Shown here: one piece after another, positions 12,701-25,102 of the stretch
Numbering within the stretch: position 1 is the stretch's first letter
Layout of the letters: each line of letters starts with the position of its first letter
NCBI GenBank assembly: GCA_025201345.1
Contig: JAIXMG010000008.1
Span: 248,001 to 312,000 of the forward strand
DNA length: 64,000 nucleotides
Direction: 5' to 3'
Source of the DNA: Thamnidium elegans
Taxonomy: Eukaryota; Mucoromycota; Mucoromycetes; Mucorales; Mucoraceae
The notes under the pieces: generated by a model
Databases searched by the model: none
The model's input: only the letters and a program-made list of their open reading frames with translations
What the model was told of the DNA's origin: nothing
Position numbers and translations under genes: made by a program

Positions 12701-13896
12701 AAACCAGCACCCATTGTAGCCCATAGTGCAGGATTAATACGGGAACAACCAGAAGATACGTAAGAAGGTACAACACCTCGTTTAAACATTTGAATAAGAC
12801 ATGTTCGGTAAACGTCAGGGTTACTTACATTACCAGCAAAATAAGGAGATATATCTTTACCCAGATTAATGTATAAAAACATAGTAAGATCTAATGGTAA
12901 AAATAATCTATCTAGTGCAAACGACCTTGAACTCATGGTGGAAGAAAGAGATATAATGTTCGTTGCTATATCTAAATAAGTTGTCACGTCTAACACATGT
13001 CCGTCTAGTATCACAAATGCTTGTTTTGTTGAATTAGTTGGCGTTGGTAATCCATTATATAGGTTGCGAATTTTGTTTGGATCATACATAATGTCTTTTT
13101 TAAAAAGAAAATTCTTGATTTAATAAAAAAAGAAATAAAAAAAGATAGATATACACAGATATAAAAAAGAATGAGAGTTAATTTACCTCCTTGTATGGAT
13201 AATGAATCTAGTGTATTTTGTATATCAGGTCCACGAAAGCACGGTGCGCCAGTTTGATTACGTTTGCCTGGTAAAGGACATTCCACTAAATGTCCATCTT
13301 GAAAATTATAACCGGTATCTGTATCCATTAAATGTTCTAACCATGCCTCAATTTCATCCTGTTTACCATACAAACAATCATATTCACGGTCAAGAAATGT
13401 AGGGAAATTCCAAGATAAATCATGGTGAGCGTATTGATTAACATAATCTATCATTGTATTGGGTGGACCATCGTACTGATGCCAATTTACAGCCTTTCCA
13501 TTGATTGCAGTAAATCTCGATTCATTCGCAAATACTGATCCATAGTCATATGTCTTTTCTGGATCACAAAAGAGGCTGGAAATATACTCTAACCAAAAGC
13601 AAAAGAATGCAGAAGAAAATAGTAATAAAAAAAATAGAGCAATTTTTTCACGCCATGCATTTCGAGATGCTATTCACACGCATAAAAGAACAATGATAAA
13701 AGATGAGTTACTTGTATAAATATATATAAGAGATGTAACTTTTTTTTTTTTTTTTTTTTTTACCAGAAGTGGTCATTCCTCCTACATGGCAAAGAACGAT
13801 ATTTGGTATAAAAAAAGTTAAGAAGTGAGCAAAAGATATCCAAACAAGTCGTCTACAAGTTGTACGACGCATATATGAGTAGTTTTTAACACTCAT
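9796..13896 (-). CDS. Divergent chitin synthase-like membrane protein with degenerate catalytic motifs
   Basis: Three exons (13896-13764, 13669-13187, 13094-9796) join in frame to about 1304 residues. N-terminal membrane segments (LVWISFAHFLTFFIPNIVL) and the AWREKIAL block typical of division-2 chitin synthases are followed by a GT2 domain with a retained DAD (near residue 559) and a C-terminal membrane cluster. A DEK-C-like domain lies at about 1240-1300. Chitin synthases polymerise UDP-GlcNAc at the plasma membrane. Here the usual GEDRYL block reads GEEKIM (near 756), the QRRRW product-binding block is replaced around QIRNL (near 797), and the GET of the middle motif reads GHV. No myosin motor is present. 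The long frame is intact, so it is not an obvious pseudogene. It may be a non-catalytic paralogue. Confidence 0.85.
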
Positions 13897-14456
13897 GTAT
13901 TAAATGAAGCCAGCTCCACCATAGAAGAAAAGAAAGAGATAGAAAGAAGAAAATAAGGGGATAACTGAAAAGGGGGGGAGTAACACATTGATTGGGTCAT
14001 TACAAACTCCACTTGGAGTGTAATCATGTACACATATAAATATATATATTCATATATATATGAATATATACATCTACAAAACTCCTGTATTTCGCTTCAA
14101 AGTTAGTAATATCTATGTACATGTTAAAGTTAAAGATTTTTTTGCTAAATAAAAATAGGTTGACTATTATTCCTCTTTTTTGCAAATTTTTCTTTAGTAG
14201 TTGATTAAATAAACCTTTCATTTCCGGCTTTTTTTTTAAAAAAAAAAAATGGTAATGATGATAGACTAATCTCTTTACTTCAGGTTTTAACTTATTGTTT
14301 AACTTATTGTTTAAACTATAACTTGATTTGCTCATAATATATACAGTCGAAACCAAACGCAGTTTTGCGTTTCATACGTTTTAGGTATTTTTTTGAAAAC
14401 CGCGTTTTATTTTTATTTTATTTATTTATATTTAGAAACCGCCTTTTTTTTTTTTT
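13897..14456. other. Intergenic region upstream of the chitin synthase-like gene
   Basis: No credible gene. The open frame at 14024-14356 is low-complexity. The region contains a long AT palindrome (14043-14070), a T-run/A-run palindrome near 14229-14250, and a T-tract at the cyclin gene's 3' end. Confidence 0.6.
14043..14070. repeat. 28-nt perfect AT palindrome
   Basis: The 28 bases from 14043 to 14070 equal their own reverse complement and centre on an alternating AT core flanked by TTCA and TGAA. This could extrude as a cruciform. It sits about 150 bp upstream of the chitin synthase-like start codon. Confidence 0.7.
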
Positions 14457-15411
14457 TTACCAAAGTCTACAGTGTTTTTTATCTAGTAAAGAAGCATGTT
14501 CTCTATCCTCATTCTTTCTCTTTTGCTGAATAATACGAACAGGTGAGATCTGTGTAGGTGTTTGAGCAGGAGAAGAAGAAATAGAACTCGGAAGAGATAA
14601 TGATAAAGGAGGAGGGGGATAAGTAGGTGAATGAATAGTTGTTATATTTATAGTTGTATTAGAATAGGTTGATGTACATTGAATAATAGGATAGTGTTGA
14701 TTGCGATGATATTTTGGAGTAAATGATAAACAGGTTAAATCGTGAATGCTTGTTGGTATGTTGTGTATTCTTGCTTGTGTTCGGATATGTAATAATTTAT
14801 GCCAACGATCAAAAATACTTTGTTCAATATATAGTCTATAATCCAATATATTTAAAAAGTATCTTTCAGCTGTATTAATCTCTTGAACTGGTAATCCTGC
14901 TATTTTGGCCCATGCTGAATTACGGTATGTTTTATCTTGTACAAATTTAGAAGCTACAATTAAACTAGCTAAAAACATTCTTCTACCGCAATTAATATAG
15001 GCATTATTTTGCTGCAAATGATTCATCATTGTATTTCTACATCTAAACAAGTAAAATAATGCTGTTTGTAAAGTAGAATAAGTTGTTCGAGATCTCCTCA
15101 GTACTTCTTGTATAAAAGTCCGCAATGGTACGACCGGCGATACTCGGGACTCTTTAATGACTGAATGATTACACCAAATGGTTTCTATGACAACCGCATT
15201 TATATCTACAGTTGTATTAGTACTTATGTATTTTTTTTTTGGTGACATGATTTCTATAGTTACCAACTAGTGCTTCGACATAAGCTAATCGATTGGTAGA
15301 AACAAGTAGTGAGTCTTGCTTCTTTTTTTTTTTTAACGCATACAAGTCTGGATCAGTTTGTAATGAAAGAATGTGTTTATTGTTATGTTCAACATTGTAA
15401 GTTTGGTTCAT
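14457..15411 (-). CDS. PHO80/PCL-type cyclin (Pho85-like CDK partner)
   Basis: Two exons (15411-15264 and 15205-14457) with a 58-nt GT-AG intron holding a TACTAATAC branch point encode 298 residues. The cyclin box covers about residues 55-170. It includes VVIETIWCN, PLRTFIQEVLRRSRTTYSTL and RRMFLASLIVASKFVQDKTY, blocks characteristic of the Pho80/Pcl5 family, and continues through WAKIAGLPVQEINTAERYFL. These cyclins bind Pho85-type CDKs and direct them to substrates in phosphate, amino-acid or morphogenesis control. The N-terminus has a run of lysines; the C-terminal third is Pro/Ser/Thr-rich and probably disordered, as in unstable Pcl5-like cyclins. Which branch of PHO85 signalling it serves cannot be told from sequence alone. 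Confidence 0.85.
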
Positions 15412-15428
15412 GATTGATACAAAAAAAG

Positions 15429-15479
<51 letters not shown>

Positions 15480-16453
15480 AAAGAAAAAAAATAGAAAAAT
15501 ATTAAAAGAAAATATGGGGGGTTCCAAAATAAAAATAAAAAAAGGAGGCCTAAAGGGGGCTGAAGTGAAAAAAAAAAGTGGACATTGAAATGATATTGTT
15601 GACAAACTAAAGTTATTGGTCCGTCAAATTCAGTTTTTAATTTGTTGTAGTTACAGTTTCCCGTTAGTGGTGTCTATTTTCTATTAAAAATATATACGTG
15701 TTAAAAAAATACTGCAATAATATTTGTAACCGTACATATGATGTGCTTTTATGCTTATTAGGTTAGTTATTAGAAGCATAAAATAAATTAGAAGTAAACT
15801 TATGTATTCAGTTTGGTGACAATGCTGTTCATGATAACTTTTCTTAAGAAAAAGATACTCAACGTAACTAATTGAGCAAGGGGCAGCCAAAAATAAACGA
15901 CCCAAAAGCTTATTTATGAGCTTGATTTTGTGCTTATCAATATTCAGTAATCTAATTTGGTCACACCCAATACAGCTTTGAACGGTTTGATACTCAAGTT
16001 TTATAGCGCCACCAAAAGACTCTGTTGCAATAAGTACACCATTGCATTCAATTGATATGAATTGACAGCCTTGTAATCTAATATTGTTAGTTTGAGCAAG
16101 AGGAAGGAAAAAAGGCAGACGGAAGCATTGTTAAAGGAGACTCGAAAAAAGAAAAAGGAAGCTGGTTGATTTAATCACTGATAAAAGAAAAAGGAGGGAG
16201 GTTGATTTAACTACTGTTAAGACTTGAAATAGAGGTCGTTAATATTATCATTTGAGGCTTTTTTTATACATATTGCTTTTTTTTTTCAATCTAAGCCTAA
16301 ACGCATGTGGCAATAGGGTCATTATAATCTTTTAAAGGTAAACTCCCCTCCCTCCCTTCACGTGGTAACCATGACAACATCCCCTGATAAAAAAAAAATA
16401 CGCCCACACACAAACAAGATAAAACGTAATTTATTTATAAAAAGTTTCACCTA
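15412..16453. other. Intergenic region with a very long poly-A tract
   Basis: Upstream of the cyclin gene. An A-rich run from about 15421 to 15490 includes close to 50 consecutive A, starting about 10 bp before the cyclin ATG as read on the minus strand, so it is a T-tract in the 5' leader. The rest, including the open frame at 15684-15905, shows no convincing gene. Confidence 0.6.
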
Positions 16454-17535
16454 CTAATCATAACGAGATCGTCTGCTTGGAGAACGAGAACGAGAATAGT
16501 CTCTACGTGATCTTCTACTATAACGCTCTACTTCACCAGCAAAATCGTCATCATTTGTCTCGCGTCTATCACGACTACGGCGTTGATTATCCCTGTTGTT
16601 ATATCCACGGTCAGAATAACGACGATATTCTCTATGCCTACCTCCATCTCGGCGATCATTATTATAGTCATAACGTTGACGTGAATAATTACTACTGCTA
16701 CTCTGTTGTTGTTGTTGACGATTTTGCTATATATATGAGTTTAATACACAAAATTATTTTTTGGTTTTTTATTTATTACTTACTCTCATCTGTTCAATAG
16801 TTTCTCTAATCTTTAAATAGCCTTGATGTTGCTTACCCTGATAATGAGCTTCTAATCTATCAGAAGAATCATTTGTTACCAAAAAAGCACCACAAACATC
16901 GCATACCTAGATTAATTTAATTAATATTAATATATGTAAATTGATTTTTGTAACTGTTTACCTCCATACGCTTTTCTGCTTTACTAGCGCCATCTGCATT
17001 CTATTACGAATTTTACGTGTTTAGTGTATCATCATTATCATTATGACATATAAATATAAATATATATATATATATATTACTAACTTCTTTAAACATGACT
17101 AATTCTTCTTGCAACTTGTCGACTTCATTTTGAAGTTCTGTTGCTTCTTGTACACGACCTTCTTCACCTGCCTCTTCTACCTTTTGTAATAATTCTTTAA
17201 TCTTGACATCTAATAATACAATCTTTTCCTCTCTTTCTTCTTTTCTAGCTTCGGCTGCTTTATCATCTGCTTGAATGTTTAATCTACCATTACCTTGACG
17301 GATCTTACGTGTAAGATCAGAAATGAGTTTATTAAGATAATCATAAAATTCTGCTTCATAAGGATATTTATTCTTATCTGCAGTCTTTTGGTAACGTTCC
17401 TTTAAACGATCATTATGAATCTTATCACAAGCACCAAGATCAGATTTGGTATTGGTAAATAATTGTGAAGGACAAAAGGCTACAATATAATGCTTACAAA
17501 TCTATACGTAATGGTTGAATACACACGTTACATCT

Positions 17536-17588
<53 letters not shown>

Positions 17589-17744
17589 AAACTTACGCTA
17601 TCATCCCAAAAGTCCTTATTATCCACGTCTACATATTGAGACATGAGCTCTTCCAACATTGCTTTTTGATAATCTACATTTCAACTTTTGTTTAGTTTCT
17701 CTCTTTTTTTTTAAAAAAAATCCTCTTCTGTATGTGTTACCCAT
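16454..17744 (-). CDS. LUC7: LUC7-like U1 snRNP splicing factor
   Basis: Six exons (17744-17741, 17673-17597, 17501-17085, 17000-16962, 16906-16784, 16726-16454) keep frame and give 310 residues. The first coding exon is only four bases (ATG plus G), and the protein then starts MDYQKAMLEELMSQ. A CCCH-type zinc finger lies in CKHYIVAFCPSQLFTNTKSD (from about residue 28), a coiled coil in the middle, and a C2H2 finger in CDVCGAFLVTNDSSDRLEAH. The tail is rich in Arg/Ser/Asp (RS-type). Luc7 proteins are U1 snRNP components that influence 5' splice-site choice. Intron 3 uses a GTTAGT donor and intron 2 holds a long (CA)n(TA)n microsatellite. The length suits the family. Confidence 0.93.
17535..17586. 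repeat. Compound (CA)n(TA)n microsatellite in a LUC7 intron
   Basis: About eight CA units are followed by about eighteen TA units, inside the second intron of LUC7 just 5' (in + coordinates) of its donor side. It is a likely length polymorphism between strains. Confidence 0.85.
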
Positions 17745-18364
17745 TGTCGTATATTTTTGCTTCTTAATAGAAAAAGTAAAAAGTGTCTGTATCAACTGCT
17801 TTACCAGATGTTTGAAAACTCCTGGTATATGAAAAATGTTTAGCCGAAAAGTGACGGTTAATACTTTTTTGTTTTATATCCGTTTCGTAATTGCCATTGA
17901 AAGGCCTAGTTTACATTACTACTAATCTATTTTTTAAGAGATAAAAGCTTCGATACACGGTTTATCTACATGTTAAGCTAAAAAAAAAAGTATAATGTTC
18001 TATTTCGTTTATCCACATTGATTTCATATAAAGGGCTTGTTGCATGAATAAGTTCAATAAGTAGTACAGCAGATGCATCCAACATTTTTTGTTAGCAGAA
18101 AGTAAACAGGTATATGTACCTTTTTTTTATAGTAGGATCAATAATCTTAGGTGCATGAATTGGGGGTATTGCCTATGACAATGTGAAAGGATTTCATATT
18201 GAGAAGTCCATCCATAATGAACAACTTTAGTTTCTTTGGAATAGCAGAGGATGTATCTCCCTAACCGCCTTATACAGTGTATACACAACGGTTTCTTTTC
18301 TTTATAGCTCCCTCATCGACGTCATCCTTGCGTAAAAACGGAATATCAAAAGGTAAAATTTTAT
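17745..18364. other. Intergenic region upstream of LUC7
   Basis: No gene seen. It holds the LUC7 5' leader and promoter. A GACGTCAT CRE-like motif lies at 18318-18325. Confidence 0.55.
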
Positions 18365-19352
18365 TTAATCAATAAGCATAGACTCGTAGTAATCATCTTC
18401 TTCAGACTCTTCCACAGGAAGTTCTATTTCATCGATGTCTACGTCTTGAATTAAATCTATGGATAGACTAGTACGTAAAATAAGGGTATAAGCTACAGAT
18501 ATAGTTACGGATCCAAAAATATATATACTTTACTTTAAGGTTTTTAATAGACTTTTACTTGGATGGTTAACATCAAGTGATTTCTCGCTCTAAGAAAATA
18601 TACAAAAATAAATGATAAAATCTATATATAAACTTTTTTTTTTCACCTACATTTATTACAGATGACTTTTGTTCCGTCTGTAAAGACATGGATTCATCCA
18701 GCGTCAACATTCTGACTTTTGCCTAATAAATAAATAAAATATTTATAAGCACTTATAAGAAATAAAAATAAAAGTAAAAGGAGATACCTTGTCACACATC
18801 ACATTTGTTGGTCTACTATAGTTACTATAAAAGATAGAAGGGCAACTACCATGGTTTCTCTTTGGCTTTGTCAAAAGGCTACTAGAGGTATAGTGGCTAT
18901 AAGCTAGATGATTTGCATGATCTACGGATCTCTTTCGAGCACCTTGACGTGGTGTTAGTACAGACATGTCTTCCAGCTTTTTAGTTAAAGGACAATCCAT
19001 TGTTGATGTATTTGATACCGTAATTTCGTCAAAAGCTCTGGCTGTACTACCATCTACTAATAGACTCTCTATAATTTGATTTGTTTCTTTTAATTTGGCT
19101 CCCTTGTCAGGCAAAGTATCAATCACCGACCTATATAGTATAAAAGTTTATTTATAAGAAAATAAAAAAAAAGAGAGAAAGCAAATAAAAAAGAAGAGAA
19201 TATAATACGTACTGGTTACTTAGCATTTGGGCATTCTTGTCTCGAAGTTTAGTTAAATCAGTTCTGGAATAAGTACTCAGCTTTTTTTGAGAGCAACTAG
19301 GTCTTGTTTCCATACTGTAAGGATGAGATGACTTGTAGGTAGAGGAATTCAT
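18365..19352 (-). CDS. Small acidic-tailed protein; possible APC/C substrate (securin-like?)
   Basis: Five exons (19352-19213, 19130-18788, 18722-18651, 18589-18534, 18467-18365) keep frame through GT-AG junctions and give 237 residues. No known domain is evident. The N-terminus is basic and Ser/Thr-rich and contains RTDLTKLRDKN (from about residue 30), which fits a destruction-box pattern RxxLxxL with a nearby Asn. A basic stretch RKR lies mid-protein, followed by an acidic C-terminus containing DVDIDEIELPVEESEEDD. A degron at the front, a basic middle and an acidic separase-binding tail is the plan of securins (about 200-300 residues), but securins are poorly conserved and I cannot confirm it. 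Another disordered nuclear protein is equally possible. The last acceptor (TACTAG before 18467) is the only one that keeps the acidic tail in frame. Confidence 0.6.
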
Positions 19353-20638
19353 TTATTTATTTTTCTCACAAGAACGAGAAAAAAAAGCCTTTTTTTATTT
19401 ACGGTATTATAGGCGCGCAGACACACACACACACACGCTCACACACTCACCGGCCATCAATATATTTGGTCATGCAAACTCCAGAAGCCGAGAACGCTCA
19501 CACTCAATCACATTAACAGTCACCAATAATTAGCATTTTTTTGGGAACAGGTTTGAGACAAAGTTTGATAATAAACAAATCAATCAGGTTGTTTTTTTTT
19601 GTAAAATATAATAGTCTATCCTGTGTCAAGTATTAAAACCAACATGTAACTATAACGTATTCATTACTTTTTTTCTTGTTTCTGTTATCTATTTGCAGCC
19701 TTTTAAGGAATCAAAAAACTTTATCCAGAAGAGCCAATCGCTGTTTTAAAAAAAATTAAACCAGCTCGAAGCTTTACACGTCGCCTCCCACCAATGGTGG
19801 GTAATGCAAGAAAAATAAGCCTCTCCCTTCATGCAACCAACTTACGATAGCGAAAAAAAAAAGGCTTGCCTTAAAAGGGAGATCATTTCATTAAATGTCA
19901 TGCAAATATGTATATAAATACCTGTGTTATGTAAGACATAAAGTAAATATGTGTGAATGTAAGAAGATATTTTTGATTATTACACAATCATTATGCATAG
20001 AGGAATTCGTATCAAGACAACAGGGAGTTTTTTTTTCTTCTTTTCTTTTTTGGCCTAAACTATAATCACTATGGAAACCGAGGTGTCGAACTGATTAAAG
20101 CAATCTATCACCTAGACAGCGCAGACGGATTTATCAATGTATTAGATGCCACTTGGAAAAGATTTTTAGAAAGCTAATACACAATTAACATCAAGAAACC
20201 CGGCAAAACATGTACTATACGTCAGGTGTATACTAATACAGAGACTCGGGATATAACTTCCCTTTTTGCATAAATTGTATACGGAGAAAACCCCCTTTCT
20301 TCACTGTTGTTGTTTATTCAATATAAACCAAAATAAAAATCTCGTGTCATAAAAGGTAACTTGAAAAAAAAAATGAATGCAGGATTTCAATATATACAAT
20401 ATACAAAAGGAGATGGGTCTCACCGCCGTAAAAAAACATACATATAATTATAATAAAGTTTATTACATATTCTAGGCACGCACACATTAAACACACGCAC
20501 ACACAAAACACACGTATACACACACACATGTTATCCATTGCGTTTTTTTTTTTTTTTTTTTTTTTTATAAATTTGTTTATATAATTATGATTTTATAAAG
20601 GAGCTCTTTGTGATATTTTGCTTTTTGTATGATACAAT
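19353..20638. other. Intergenic region, 1.3 kb, with palindrome and a possible relic frame
   Basis: No gene I can support. A 15-nt palindrome with a CCAAT core lies at 19787-19801 and CA-rich tracts near 19421-19450. A short open frame at about 20000-20177 on the + strand (ending ATWKRFLES, then a stop) has coding-like codons but no identifiable start or partner exon. The end is a T-tract beside the ATP16 3' end. Confidence 0.5.
19787..19801. promoter_or_regulatory. Perfect palindrome containing a CCAAT box
   Basis: CCCACCA and TGGTGGG flank a single central A, forming a perfect inverted repeat that contains CCAAT on one strand and CCATTGG on the other. It lies about 435 bp upstream of the start of the 18365-19352 gene. 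CCAAT is the binding core of the fungal HAP complex; binding here is inferred. Confidence 0.45.
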
Positions 20639-21448
20639 TTACTTGGACAAAGCACTTTGGAGAGCCTCATAAACCTCAACTTCAATCTTGGCAGCAGCCT
20701 TCTCCTTATCAGTAGTGGCGCTGGAAAAGACACGTTGAGCTTCAACAAGACCGGATTGAACACGCTAATAATAATGATAAAATGAATTAATGGCTTGTTA
20801 AAAATTTCGCTTAAAAAATAATTTTTCTTACCTCGAGAGAGAATTCTTCAAGAGGACAAGCTTCGACAGCATTGATGTTGAGAGAGTTATCAGGGTTAAT
20901 GGTAGCGAAACCGCCAGAAACTAGTAGATAAAAATTATAAAGAAATTAACAGGGGGTAAACTTTTTTTTTCGAAAATTATCTTACCAAAGAACTTCTTGG
21001 TAATTTCAGCGCTTTCAACAACCTCAACGACACCAGGGTTCAATTGTTCAATGGTGGGAACGTGATTAGCAAGGATACCCATGTCACCAGAGGTAGCAGC
21101 CAAGTTAACTTGTTGAACATCAGTGGCCTTGTAGAGAGCCTAAAACATTATTTATCAAGTTGTTAGCTTTTAAATCTATCAAAAAAAAATTGGGTCGCCC
21201 TGAAAAAAAAAAGGTTGTATATTTTTTACCTTGTGGGGGACAACAAAAGTTAAACGGAGAGCGTCAGAAGCAACAGGGGCTTCAGTGGCATAGAAACGGG
21301 CTATTTTTTTTAAAAAAAAAAAAAGGGTTGTTAATTATTCCATTTCTACGGTTGATGTAATTTTTTTTTTTGTTGTTGTCAAATGTTATGCTTTACCCAT
21401 GGCAAGAGGCTTGGCAGCAGCACGGACAGATCTGGCGAGAACGTTCAT
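20639..21448 (-). CDS. ATP16: Mitochondrial ATP synthase F1 subunit delta
   Basis: Five exons (21448-21397, 21300-21230, 21139-20986, 20920-20832, 20764-20639) join in frame to 163 residues. The N-terminus MNVLARSVRAAAKPL is a mitochondrial presequence (basic, no acidic residues). The body shows the delta/epsilon beta-sandwich blocks: LRLTFVVPHK, GDMGILANHVPTIEQLNPG and SGGFATINPDNSLNINAVEA. A helical C-terminus follows. In F1 this subunit sits at the foot of the rotor with gamma and epsilon and couples the c-ring to the catalytic head. The ATG at 21448 is preferred over upstream in-frame codons because the presequence begins there. It is divergent from ATP2 with 621 bp between the start codons, so the two F1 genes may share control elements. 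Confidence 0.93.
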
Positions 21449-22069
21449 TGTTAATTTAGAAAGTAGTTTCGGTGAGGAGAAAAAAAAAAGGTATTTTTTT
21501 TTGGGCTTTCGCTTATTTGGACTGTGGTGGAAAAAGGGACTTTGAAAATAAGTGAAGAATTGTTTTACTGGGCAAAGGAAAATAGGTGACGTCAGAAGAA
21601 TACAGAATTTGGAAAAGAAGAGAGTACATAGTAAAAGGATGCTTTTTTTTATATGATACAAGTATATGCTATGACAGTGAATTGAGTTGTAGAATAATAC
21701 GTAATATCTAGATATGAATCGATTCATTTTTAAAATGAATATGGTGTTTGATGGGTTTACAGTTGATCATTTGCTTTCAAAGCCAATGCACCCTACCAAG
21801 TTTAATACTCAGCGTTTTTTTCTTTTCTTTTGAAATGACAACCCCCCAGGCTTTAATCTACATGTAAAGGTCCTGGGGGGATAAAAAAGAAAAAGAACCC
21901 CCCCCTCCTTCACCCTATTAAAACATTAAATCTCAGCCCCCGCACAATTTTTTTTTTTGGTACAGGCTTTTTTTTTTGGGGAGGGGGGTGAAAAAAGAGA
22001 AAATTAAGCCATTCACTGTAGCTTTTTTTTTTTATTTTATATCACCCCTTTCCTCTCGGTATTTAAGCT
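21449..22069. promoter_or_regulatory. Shared divergent promoter of ATP16 and ATP2
   Basis: The 621 bp separating the two start codons contain a perfect TGACGTCA (CRE/ATF type) at 21587-21594, a GC-rich hairpin at 21842-21880, and C-runs and T-runs near 21900-21980. There is no other gene, so both F1 genes must take their 5' control from here. Confidence 0.75.
21842..21880. repeat. GC-rich hairpin in the ATP16/ATP2 promoter
   Basis: CCCCCCAGG (21842-21850) and CCTGGGGGG (21872-21880) pair perfectly over 9 bp. After a 2-nt bulge, CTTTA (21851-21855) pairs with TAAAG (21865-21869), leaving a 9-nt loop. It stands out in AT-rich intergenic DNA. Confidence 0.75.
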
Positions 22070-23819
<1,750 letters not shown>

Positions 23820-25102
23820 TTTGTTTCCTCTTTCTAAAAACATCATTACATTGTAAACTAAAAACTATAAAAAAATATTATATTTTTTATTAGAAAATTT
23901 AATTGCAATTGTATATGTGTGTTTTGTATATGTGTTGTGTATTTAAATAAAAAAAAGACTATCAAGTAGGAGATATAGTAAAAAAAAAATATTTAAGTAA
24001 CCAAAAAGTTTTTGGTCTGTGCCTGTACGTGTGTATGAAGTGGTCCCTGTATTATTTTTTTGTTTTAGACCGGAATATTTGAATATGGCTTAATGAAAAA
24101 AAAAAAAAGGGAAATGCAAGTGAATGTATCTTTAGAGTCATATAAAGTTTATGTCAAAAATAGATGCTTCTATTGACAAACAATGACAGAAAGGTCGTTG
24201 TCATTTCTGCAAGCTTGATAGAAAAAAGATATTGATAAACTACATTAAAACAAAAAGATGGTGTGACCCAAAATGATTCCATGTATTCACATTGCATATA
24301 TACAATAGAAGCTCCTTCTTTTTTTACTTGCCACATATCTATAATATTGATAGAGATAGATGATGAGTATGTGCGTGCATAAATAGAGAATAATGTATGG
24401 TTACAAAATTCTACGAAATAACTTTCAAAGCTTTTAATATTGACTAAAACCAAAAACTTCACAAAAAAAAAAAAAAAAAAAAGCGCTTAAATGGAAGATT
24501 ATTAGTCAACGTAGAAAGGTGGATTACAGCAATTAATAACAATGAGTATAGTAGTATTCAAAAGCTCGTCAGTATTGAAATGGAAAAAAAAAAGTGTTGG
24601 AACCCGTCAAATTTAATTTGTGCCGGCGATTTCTATAGCATTATTCAAAGGTATTTAATATGGTAAAATGTCATACAAAAAAAGAAAAACTTCCCCCTGG
24701 GTGTGTAAGCGTATAAAATGTATCTATTTATCATCATGATACCGCGCTAAAAAAAAATATCTTGTTTCATTGTTTTTTTTAAAAAAGAAAAAAAAAAGTA
24801 TACTGTACACAAAAAAAAAAAAGCGAAAAAAAGAATCCTTATTTTCGATTTTAAACTAGATAAAGTCCATGGAATGATTCATATTAGACCCACACACAAA
24901 ACGTAAAATAGGGCAATAACATTCTTCCCTTTTAACCTTGAGAACGCATATAAAAAAAAACCTCCTGAAGTTATTTTTTTTTTCAAAAAGCTGGATATAA
25001 CAATAACATTTTGTCAATTGTTTCTTTCTTTTTTTCAACAACACTTTTGCAATTTTTTTTTATACGTATAATTCTTTTTTTTATATACATAAAAAAAAAA
25101 AA
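23820..25102. other. Intergenic region between ATP2 and the GH72 gene
   Basis: The ATP2 3' end, with AATAAA near 23946, followed by AT-rich DNA with many A-tracts. Open frames at 24154-24462 and 24856-25044 (-) lack coding character. The end is the GH72 promoter, with an A-run immediately before the ATG. Confidence 0.6.

Noticed and set aside
15408..15605. ORF with poly-Phe from the long A-tract
   Set aside because: Translation of a homopolymer, not a gene. I also considered the A-tract as the tail of a retroposed gene, but there is no retrocopy next to it.
16477..16800. Plus-strand ORF of 107 codons over the LUC7 3' exons
   Set aside because: Antisense of the RS/Asp-rich tail of LUC7; it crosses a LUC7 intron.
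21386..21727. 113-codon frame extending ATP16 upstream
   Set aside because: The upstream part is low-complexity leader. The presequence MNVLARSVRAAAKPL begins at the ATG at 21448.
24154..24462. Minus-strand ORF of 102 codons between ATP2 and GH72
   Set aside because: No domain, AT-driven composition and no splice partners.
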